From Parcubacteria group bacterium CG11_big_fil_rev_8_21_14_0_20_39_14 (GTDB taxonomy: Bacteria; Patescibacteriota; Minisyncoccia; Minisyncoccales; GCA-002787255), in assembly GCA_002787255.1 (NCBI GenBank), contig PCWD01000013.1:1-31165 (forward strand): a stretch of 31,165 bases of DNA, in the 5' to 3' direction. A program made the position numbers and the translations under genes. This document shows positions 8,728-15,177 of this stretch, in pieces (positions within the stretch are counted from its first letter, which is position 1; each line of letters starts with the position of its first letter). Under the pieces are notes generated by a model. It saw only the letters and a list, made by a program, of their open reading frames with translations, did not search any database and was not told the origin of the DNA.

Positions 8728-9138
8728 TTATTTTTCTTTGCTTTTTAACTTCGGCAAAACATTAAAACGCCAAAGGCCCATACCCGCCAAAACAATGCCA
8801 ATGCTGTCAACCCCAACATCAACCGGGCTTCCGCATCTTCCCTCAATAAAAGACTGGTGATATTCATCCGATATGGCAAAAAAGAAACTAAACAAAGCTC
8901 CGGAAATTATAGTTTTTTTATTGAGTTTAAAAATTGAAGAGCCTATGGCTTTTGAACTCAAAATAGTTAAAACAAAATATTCGCTAATATGGCCGAATTT
9001 TCTTAAAGCCAAATCCCAGGGTCCTTCGCTCACCCTTAAATAGGGCTGGGAAGATAGATAAAAAATTAAACCGCACCACAAAACAGGAGGGGAATAAAGA
9101 GAAACATATTTCCTAAACTTTTGCATCATTGATAGCAT
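8728..9138 (-). CDS. VanZ-like integral membrane protein
   Basis: A small membrane protein of up to 136 residues with about four hydrophobic helices. The VanZ-like signature residues are present: KFGHISEYF in the second segment, and DEYHQSFIEGRCGSPVDVGVDSIG between the last two helices. VanZ itself gives teicoplanin resistance, but most family members have no assigned role, so no resistance function is implied. The frame opens at 9138 with nearby ATGs at 9129 and 9126 as alternatives. All overlap the end of the upstream nuclease gene, so translation is probably coupled. Confidence 0.82.
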   Translation of the reverse strand: MLSMMQKFRKYVSLYSPPVLWCGLIFYLSSQPYLRVSEGPWDLALRKFGHISEYFVLTILSSKAIGSSIFKLNKKTIISGALFSFFFAISDEYHQSFIEGRCGSPVDVGVDSIGIVLAGMGLWRFNVLPKLKSKEK

Positions 9139-9823
9139 CGGCGGCAGGTTCCGACTTTATTTTATTTTTGAACTCATCCCAGTTCATCTCACCGGACTCT
9201 GCTATTTTACAAATTTCTTTGAATTGACAATACTTGCACTGCCAACCTTCCGGCCAGGAATCAAGCCTTGAGGGAATTATATTGGAATCAATTTTCGTTT
9301 TGAGGTTGTAAAAATCTAACAATAACTTTTTTGCCAGCAGAGCGTCGTATTCAAAAATAAATTCTTTTAAATCTAAAGTGTCTTTATTTACATAGAGCAG
9401 TAATCCCCTTTTTATTTCAAAAAAATGGAGATAAAGCTGAACCTGATAAAGATGTTCTTCTTTTGGCCTCTCCAAATTTTGAAAAACCATGCTGTTCATA
9501 CTTTTAATGTCAAGAACATAAAGCTCATTACCAAAGCTAACAACAGCGTCTGCCCGGCCGGAAATTATCTGCTGGGGAGGAATAGAAATCTCGGAAGAGC
9601 GCACCGTCCCCATGCTGAAAAGAGGCTTTAAAATAAATTGATGAATCTGGTCGCCGTAATCAAACAATCTTAAAACTCTTGGCTCCATCTCCTCTTTAAA
9701 AGCCTTTTTAAACTTAAAAAATACAGCTCGGGGGCATTTCCCGGCATCGGTAATATAAAAATGGGTCTGCTCTCTATCTTTTTGCCTCTCCCGATAATAT
9801 TTATCAATTAATTCCTTTAACAT
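9113..9823 (-). CDS. Cas4/RecB-like PD-(D/E)XK nuclease with probable Fe-S cluster
   Basis: A 236-residue protein with the Cas4-like layout. One cysteine lies near the N-terminus (C30 in DAGKCPRAVFF) and three near the C-terminus (C196, C199 and C205 in WQCKYCQFKEIC), the spacing used for a 4Fe-4S cluster in Cas4/AddB-type nucleases. The nuclease core shows H61, D92 in SGRADAVVSF, D105-I-K107 in YVLDIKSMN and the downstream QVQLYLHFF motif. No CRISPR array or cas1/cas2 is present, so a housekeeping DNA end-processing role is more likely than adaptation. It lies 9 bases after secF and overlaps the VanZ-like gene. Confidence 0.83.
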   Translation of the reverse strand: MLKELIDKYYRERQKDREQTHFYITDAGKCPRAVFFKFKKAFKEEMEPRVLRLFDYGDQIHQFILKPLFSMGTVRSSEISIPPQQIISGRADAVVSFGNELYVLDIKSMNSMVFQNLERPKEEHLYQVQLYLHFFEIKRGLLLYVNKDTLDLKEFIFEYDALLAKKLLLDFYNLKTKIDSNIIPSRLDSWPEGWQCKYCQFKEICKIAESGEMNWDEFKNKIKSEPAADAINDAKV

Positions 9824-9832
9824 AAGGCATAG

Positions 9833-10735
9833 TTAATTTCTTTTGCGCGCAAAGCTCGCTAAAATTGGCGAGGCGATAAAAATTGATGAATATGTCCCGA
9901 AAAAAATTCCGATTATCAGGGCCAAAACAAAATATTTTAAAGTTTCTCCGCCAAAAAAATAAATTGCCACCAATATAAAAATTACGCCAAGGGAAGTGTT
10001 AAGAGAGCGCACTATGGTCTGTCTAAGGCTTTTATTAATCAGACCTTCAAAAGTTTTTTCGGAAAGTTTTATCAAATTTTCCCTTATCCTGTCAAAAACA
10101 ACAACCGTATCGCTTACCGAATATCCAAGAAGAGTCAAAAGAGCAACCACGAATGGTATTCCGATTTCAACGCCGGAAAAATGACTGAGATAGGAAAAAA
10201 ATCCACAAGTAATCACAATGTCGTGAAAAAGCGCAATCAAGGTTGCTATTCCGTATTTAAAAGAAGAAACGGGCTTGGAAACTCGTCTGAACGCCCAAGC
10301 CACATACAAAGAAATGCCAAGCAGAGCAAAAATTATCATTTTCAAAGCCGAGCCCTGCAATTCCCGACCGATGACCGGCCCCACCGACTCAAATCTTTTT
10401 TCCTTTAAAGTATTCTCTTTATCCAGGGAATTTGCCGACTCTTCCAATTTATTTAAAATTTTCTGATGAGTTTCCTCGGATATTTCTTTAAATCTTAAAA
10501 TCAAAGCTGTTTCTTGAGTTGGCTGCAATATGAGCTCGGGAAAATTGAATTCCTTTAGCGCTTCCTGAACTTTTTCATTATCGGGCCTTATTTTGGAAAA
10601 CTCCACTTCTAAAATACTCCCTCCTTTAAAATCAATTCCCAAGCGGAACCCCCACAAAGATATTCCAACAATACTTGCGACTAAAAGAATTCCTGAAAAT
10701 AAATAATAAAATTTTTTATACTTTAAAAAATCCAT
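9833..10735 (-). CDS. secF: Protein translocase subunit SecF
   Basis: Membrane subunit that works with SecD to drive late steps of Sec export using the proton or sodium gradient. It has 300 residues. The first helix is followed by the SecF signature GFRLGIDFKGGSILEVEF and a periplasmic domain (about 35-125). Five more helices follow, with VVALLTLLGYSVSDTVVVFDRIREN, the diagnostic helix-4 region. It starts 18 bases after the secD stop and is followed closely by the nuclease gene, so it is inside one operon. Confidence 0.96.
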   Translation of the reverse strand: MDFLKYKKFYYLFSGILLVASIVGISLWGFRLGIDFKGGSILEVEFSKIRPDNEKVQEALKEFNFPELILQPTQETALILRFKEISEETHQKILNKLEESANSLDKENTLKEKRFESVGPVIGRELQGSALKMIIFALLGISLYVAWAFRRVSKPVSSFKYGIATLIALFHDIVITCGFFSYLSHFSGVEIGIPFVVALLTLLGYSVSDTVVVFDRIRENLIKLSEKTFEGLINKSLRQTIVRSLNTSLGVIFILVAIYFFGGETLKYFVLALIIGIFFGTYSSIFIASPILASFARKRN

Positions 10736-10753
10736 AATATTTAAATTTAGACA

Positions 10754-12160
10754 TTAGGTTTTGTACCAAAGCCATTTTGTTTTTCCAATTTTTGTATTGA
10801 CGAAAACCAGCATTAAAACCCGCGTTACTGTCATCGCCACAAAAATATTTACAAATGTCCCAAGTATTAAAGTTGTGGCAAAGCCCCTGACAAATCCCGT
10901 CCCCATACCAAAAAGAATAAAACTGGTTATCAAAACCGTTACGTTTCCGTCTCTGATTGACGGCCAAGCTCTTTTGAAGCCGTCCTGAATTATCATTAAT
11001 AAATTTTTTCCCAATTTCGCCTCCTCGCGCATTCTGGCAAAAATCAAGATATTGGCGTCAATCGCCATCCCAATTGACAAAAGAAAACCCGTTAGCCCCG
11101 ACAAAGTCAAAGTAACCGAAATTAACTTAAAAATCATAAGATTTAAAATTGCGTAAATGCCAAGGGCGATAACCGTCAGGAATCCCGGAAATCTGTAAAA
11201 AAGCGCCATAAACAAAGCTATCATTAAAAATCCTATGATTCCGGCGTTTAAACTCTTTTGAAGCGAAATTTTTCCAAGCGAAGCCTCAACGTTCTGTTGG
11301 GAAATAAGCTTTATGGGAACGGGCAGGGCGCCGGCGGTTAAATTTCTGGCTAAAGTTTTTGCTTCATCCACTGTAAAATTACCCGAAATTCTTGCCCTTC
11401 CCGAGGGTATTTCTTCCTGAACAGTTGGCGCGGAAATTGGCATAAAATCAATATAAATCGCTATCCTCTTGCCAACATTTCTTTTGGTGAGCTCCTTAAA
11501 AATTTTTGCTCCCTCATCATTAAATTCCAGACCAACTTCGGGTTGATAAGTCTGCTGGTCAAACTCCATAGAGGACTTTTTAAGATATTGGCCGGTTAAA
11601 TTCGTTGAGATAAAATAGGGATCTTCGCCAACCAAATTTTTTTCTTCTTCGGTTAAATTTGGCGTTTCTCCTTTTTGCATTGCTTCAGAAACTTTTTTTT
11701 GAATTTCTAAAATTTTATTTTGTTGGTCTGCTGGCCTTTCTTCTTTAAACTCCAGAAACGGCGTTTCCCCTATCATCTTAATGGCCTGGGAAACGTCTTT
11801 AATTCCAGCCAGCTCAACAATCAAGCGATAATTATTTCCTTTCTGCTGAATCTGAACAAGGGGTTCCTGAACTCCGAAAAGATTAACTCTTCGCTCAATC
11901 ACGTCTCTTAGGCCCTGAATTGAAGTGGAATGCTCTTTTTGGTCAACCTTGGAAAGATCGGCATCATAAATCAAATGGGTTCCGCCTACCAAGTCAAGCC
12001 CCAGCTTAAAAGGCTTTGAGGGAAAATGGGGAATTTTCATCCCAAATTTGGCATTTATAAAATCGGATGCCCTGTCCCAATAATTCGGGTAGTCAAAAAA
12101 TCCAGCCAGAACAGCGCAAACAATGATAATAGATATCCAAATTTTCCTTCTTTTAAACAT
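10754..12160 (-). CDS. secD: Protein translocase subunit SecD
   Basis: Partner of SecF in the Sec accessory complex; 468 residues, shorter than proteobacterial SecD because the periplasmic region is compact. The N-terminal helix (about 7-25) is followed by FKLGLDLVGGTHLIYD (D1 motif). The P1 region includes ERRVNLFGVQEP and AGIKDVSQAIKMIGETPFLEF, then SGNFTVDEAKTLARNLTAGA. The C-terminal helices contain TGFLLSIGMAIDANILIFAR. The secD-secF order and spacing are conventional. It begins 17 bases after the glycosyltransferase stop. No Shine-Dalgarno was seen. Confidence 0.96.
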   Translation of the reverse strand: MFKRRKIWISIIIVCAVLAGFFDYPNYWDRASDFINAKFGMKIPHFPSKPFKLGLDLVGGTHLIYDADLSKVDQKEHSTSIQGLRDVIERRVNLFGVQEPLVQIQQKGNNYRLIVELAGIKDVSQAIKMIGETPFLEFKEERPADQQNKILEIQKKVSEAMQKGETPNLTEEEKNLVGEDPYFISTNLTGQYLKKSSMEFDQQTYQPEVGLEFNDEGAKIFKELTKRNVGKRIAIYIDFMPISAPTVQEEIPSGRARISGNFTVDEAKTLARNLTAGALPVPIKLISQQNVEASLGKISLQKSLNAGIIGFLMIALFMALFYRFPGFLTVIALGIYAILNLMIFKLISVTLTLSGLTGFLLSIGMAIDANILIFARMREEAKLGKNLLMIIQDGFKRAWPSIRDGNVTVLITSFILFGMGTGFVRGFATTLILGTFVNIFVAMTVTRVLMLVFVNTKIGKTKWLWYKT

Positions 12161-12177
12161 TATATTAATTATAAACC

Positions 12178-12870
12178 TTAATTAAAAAATTTCAATCTTA
12201 CAATGGCCCAAAAACCAACCAAGCCGTCAATCGGCCGCAATTTTTTTCCCTCTCTGACCCCTCGAGGATTATAAGAAATCGGGACTTCAACGATTTTGTA
12301 ACCCGCCTTTAAAGCCCTGGCTGTCACCTCTTCGCAAAATTCAAATCGGGAGCTTTCAAGCTTGAGATTTTTTAAAATTTCGGTTTTAAAAACTTTGTAG
12401 CCGGTATTAATATCGGTCAGGGAAGTTTTAAAAAGCAGATTGGTTAAAAAAGTTAAAAATTTTCCGCCCCAGAAATTTAAAAAATATCCTCTTTTTGCAG
12501 GCTCAAGATTTCTTGAACCGTAAACTATTTGAGCTTCTCCTTTCTGAATTGGACTGAGTAATTTTTGAAAATCGTTCGGACTATATTCCAAATCCGCATC
12601 CTGAATCAAAACATAATCTCCGGTAACATAGTTCAGAGCGGTTCTAATTGCTGCCCCCTTTCCCAAATTCTTTTTGTGAGAAATAATTCTTAAATTCTGG
12701 ACTTTAGATTTTAGATTTTGGATTTTAGATTTTGAATCATCGGTTGAGCCGTCATCAACCACAATAATTTCCTTTTCCCAATTTAAAACCTGAGCATTAT
12801 CCACCCTCTTTAATATTTCTTCAATTAAATTCTCTTCATTAAAAACCGGGATGATTATTGATAAAACCAC
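12178..12870 (-). CDS. Family 2 glycosyltransferase, dolichol-phosphate-mannose-synthase-like
   Basis: A GT-A fold enzyme of 230 residues that probably transfers a sugar from a nucleotide donor to a lipid phosphate or glycan. Motifs are LSIIIPVFNEENLIEEIL, EIIVVDDGSTDDS (donor binding), IQDADLEYSPNDF (DxD-like metal site) and FCEEVTARALKAGYKIVEVPI. There are no C-terminal membrane helices beyond a short hydrophobic end. Residues 46-60 (SKSKIQNLKSKVQNL) are encoded by an AAAATCTAAAATCC microrepeat, which appears to have replaced or extended the normal helix after DDGST. The start is GTG, next to repeat-like ATCAGTGTAAAATCAGTG. It is the first gene of the secDF operon. The TMTC-like gene upstream suggests glycan work at the membrane (inference). 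Confidence 0.88.
   Translation of the reverse strand: MVLSIIIPVFNEENLIEEILKRVDNAQVLNWEKEIIVVDDGSTDDSKSKIQNLKSKVQNLRIISHKKNLGKGAAIRTALNYVTGDYVLIQDADLEYSPNDFQKLLSPIQKGEAQIVYGSRNLEPAKRGYFLNFWGGKFLTFLTNLLFKTSLTDINTGYKVFKTEILKNLKLESSRFEFCEEVTARALKAGYKIVEVPISYNPRGVREGKKLRPIDGLVGFWAIVRLKFFN
12691..12735 (-). repeat. In-frame AT microrepeat inside the glycosyltransferase gene
   Basis: On the coding strand this is a run of AAAATCTAAAATCCAAAATC words. It encodes SKSKIQNLKSKVQNL (residues 46-60) without breaking the frame, and is the same kind of sequence as the intergenic spacers. Confidence 0.75.
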
Positions 12871-12889
12871 TGATTTTACACTGATTTAC

Positions 12890-13072
12890 CTCTCACCACT
12901 TCCAGCCAACATTTTCCAAAATACAAGTTTAATCAAGGCGAGTCCCGCACCCCTTTAGGACAACTTCGTTATTTTGTGCAAAGCGTAGTCCACAAAAGGT
13001 GCGGGACGAAGCGAGCCTCGCGGCTTTTTACTTTTTGTATTCTAAATGCCTGCCAGAAGTGGTGCGGGGTTT
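12890..13072. repeat. Large nested imperfect palindrome between glycosyltransferase and TMTC-like gene
   Basis: Outer arms: CACCACTTCCAGCCAACATT near 12894 pairs with the complement of AAATGCCTGCCAGAAGTGGT near 13045. Next come AATACAAG and its complement CTTTTTGTATT. The inner arms are GTCCCGCACC (12942-12951) and GGTGCGGGAC (12998-13007). It is flanked by 'ACTGATTTTACACTGATTT' words on both sides, so the whole 12871-13137 gap is repeat and holds no gene I can support. Confidence 0.7.
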
Positions 13073-13137
13073 ATTACTGATTTAACACCAACCACACTGA
13101 TTTTAATCTGTGTTGTCTGCGTATAATTCGTAATAAA

Positions 13138-15084
13138 TCAGTGTTTAATTTGTTGTTCGCATTTTTTGGCTTCCTCGAGCAAAAACAATATACTTTTCTG
13201 AAATTCCTTATCTCCTGAAGGAACAACTTCTTTTGCTGCCTCCAAATATCGCAAAGACTCCGCGCAGTTTCCCTCATAAAAACTTATTTCTCCCAGTTTA
13301 AAATATGGATAAAAACTGTAAGGAGTTGATTTACTATACAAAAGAAAATATTCTCTCGCTCCTTCCCAGTCTTTTTTTCTAAAATAAGCATCCGCCAAAT
13401 TAATTATGCTCGGGATAAAATTGCTTTTTACCTTTAAGGCCTTTTCAAAGTAGGGAATGGCTTTATCGTATTGTCCCTGGCGATAAAAAGCCAGGCCCAA
13501 ATTATTATAAGCTTCGGGCTGGGGAAAGCTTGGGTCAAAATTAATAGCTTCTAAATACATTTCTTCAGCTTTTTTGTATTCTCCAATATCCGAATAGGCA
13601 TTTCCTAAATTATTATAAACTCGATGGCTCCGGCTGTTCTCTAAAATTTGATTATAGAAAACAATGGGGTCTCGCCATTCCCGATTTCTTAAAATAGTTT
13701 TAAGGCTAAAGAAAGTGAGATAAAAAATTAAAAGCAAGATTAATATTTTTTTAAAAGTGTCCCCGTTTTCTTTAAGGATGTTTTCAAAAAAATGAACCGC
13801 GCAAATAAAAATTCCGATTAATGGCAGATACATCCAATGTTCGTAAATTATAGCATTTACGGGAATGAAAATATTGGAATAGGGAGCCAAGCAAATTAAA
13901 AACCAACCGATGCCAAAAAAGTAGAAAGGGGCTCGGGAAGTAGCTTTCTCGACACGCTCACTTTGCTCCAGCGGCAAAGTTCGCTCAGTCCTCGGCAAAA
14001 TTCCCCCGCCAAGGCGGGGGACCAAGCAATTTTGCCTGCGGATGGTCTTTAAACCTGCATTCCCTCGCTCCAAAGAAGAAGAAAAAGAGGGGAGGTATTT
14101 TAAAAAGCTGCGGATGGCGAAAAATATCATTGCTAAAAAAACAAGGAATCCCGAAAAGACCGGAAATGAAAAAAAGGAAGTTTCCAAGGGAACATTCCTT
14201 TCCATATGAAGATTCAAGGGCAAAAAATTTAATCCCAAATAAGTTAAAAGGATTCTGAAAAAAGTAAAAATCCTCACGCTAATATTTTCGGTATAGATAT
14301 TGGGGGTAGGCCAAAAATTAAGAATGTTATGAAAATTTAAAATTGTCAGCCGCAGGCTTATAAAAATTACCAGAACCACAAAAAAGGGAATTAATCTATT
14401 TACACTCAAAAATATTACCTCCTTGAGCCTTTCTTTTTTTGAAGAATTAATAATGTTTGGTGAAAAAAATTTTTCCTGAAAACTCAAGAGCAAAAGAACT
14501 ATTAAAAACGGGGTTACCATAGCTGTTTCCTTGGAAAGCAAAGCTAAAACAAAACAGAATAGAGACAAAAAATACCATTTCTTTAAAGGTCTCTCACAGG
14601 CTTTAATAAACAAAAACAAAGAAAGGAAAATAAAAAAAACCGAAAGAGGGTCTCCTCGGCCGGCAATATAAGTTACGGCTTCAGTTTGCAGGGGATGGAT
14701 AAGAAAGAGCAAAGAAACTAAAAAAGAAAACCATTTTTTCTTTAAAAGACGCTCCAGTATTAAAAAAAGCAAAATTGCCGAAATTATATGCAAAAAAAGA
14801 TTATGAAAATGAAATAAAAAGGGCTGGGGCCCGACGATATGCCAATCAATTGAAAACGATAAAAGAAGCAGCGGTCTCCAGTAATTAGAGGTCTCCCCCA
14901 CTCCGCTAATTAAATTCTGGCTAAAACATTTAGGAATATATCGCCAATCTTTTATATAGGCATTCTTAATAATATCATCGTCATCCCAAAGAAATTCGTT
15001 AAAAAAAGTATTCAGATACAAAACAATCCCCAAAAATATCAGGAAAATAATTAAAAATCGCTTCGTAAAATATTTACTATTCAT
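13138..15084 (-). CDS. TMTC-like polytopic membrane protein with C-terminal TPRs
   Basis: A 648-residue protein resembling TMTC/PMT-type GT-C glycosyltransferases. The N-terminal part has about 10 or more hydrophobic helices and an acidic first loop, FLWDDDDIIKNAYI. Other landmarks are NYWRPLLLLSF, HPLQTEAVTYIAGRGDPLS and LLSKETAMVTP. After about residue 480 there are four TPR-like repeats (YNNLGNAYSDIGEYKKAEEM; YNNLGLAFYRQGQYDKAIPY and two more). The likely role is transfer of mannose or another sugar from a lipid donor to proteins outside the membrane (inference). I chose the ATG giving MNSKYFTKRF; an upstream ATG at 15096 lies in repeat DNA. About 45 residues (ORF codons 343-388 from 15096) come from an inserted palindromic repeat. 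Confidence 0.85.
   Translation of the reverse strand: MNSKYFTKRFLIIFLIFLGIVLYLNTFFNEFLWDDDDIIKNAYIKDWRYIPKCFSQNLISGVGETSNYWRPLLLLSFSIDWHIVGPQPFLFHFHNLFLHIISAILLFLILERLLKKKWFSFLVSLLFLIHPLQTEAVTYIAGRGDPLSVFFIFLSLFLFIKACERPLKKWYFLSLFCFVLALLSKETAMVTPFLIVLLLLSFQEKFFSPNIINSSKKERLKEVIFLSVNRLIPFFVVLVIFISLRLTILNFHNILNFWPTPNIYTENISVRIFTFFRILLTYLGLNFLPLNLHMERNVPLETSFFSFPVFSGFLVFLAMIFFAIRSFLKYLPSFSSSLERGNAGLKTIRRQNCLVPRLGGGILPRTERTLPLEQSERVEKATSRAPFYFFGIGWFLICLAPYSNIFIPVNAIIYEHWMYLPLIGIFICAVHFFENILKENGDTFKKILILLLIFYLTFFSLKTILRNREWRDPIVFYNQILENSRSHRVYNNLGNAYSDIGEYKKAEEMYLEAINFDPSFPQPEAYNNLGLAFYRQGQYDKAIPYFEKALKVKSNFIPSIINLADAYFRKKDWEGAREYFLLYSKSTPYSFYPYFKLGEISFYEGNCAESLRYLEAAKEVVPSGDKEFQKSILFLLEEAKKCEQQIKH
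13933..14070 (-). repeat. In-frame GC-rich palindromic insertion in the TMTC-like gene
   Basis: The core hairpin has a perfect 8-bp stem, CCCCCGCC/GGCGGGGG (14003-14020), with a 2-base AA loop. Around it sit the outer arms GGCAAAATT (13994-14002) and AATTTTGCC (14028-14036). The flanks carry words such as CTTTGCTCCAGCGGCAAAG. Composition is much more GC-rich than the surrounding gene. The translation, rich in Arg, Glu and Leu, interrupts a loop between membrane helices without a stop. Confidence 0.8.
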
Positions 15085-15177
15085 TAAATCCAACATCTAA
15101 CATCTAACATCCAATATCCAATATCTAATATCTAATTTGCTCCCGTCCGCCTCCGCTAAAGCTTCGGCAGGACTCCG
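15085..15177. repeat. Mixed repeat spacer (TMTC-like/secA)
   Basis: Tandem CATCTAACATCCAATATC words (15085-15137) are followed by a GC-rich repeat, CTCCGCTAAAGCTTCGGCAG, ending in a second ACTCCGCTA. The secA stop codon TAG falls in the last copy (TAGCGGAG on the coding strand). Confidence 0.65.

Noticed and set aside
8728..9138. VanZ-like protein considered as a glycopeptide resistance gene
   Set aside because: The family is broad, and there are no vanA, vanH or vanX partners.
9113..9823. Cas4-like protein considered as evidence of a CRISPR system
   Set aside because: No array, cas1 or cas2 is in the window, and the gene sits in a secDF operon.
10716..10967. Minus-strand frame overlapping the 3' end of secD
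   Set aside because: It lies within secD in a shifted frame; the secD and secF motifs explain the DNA.
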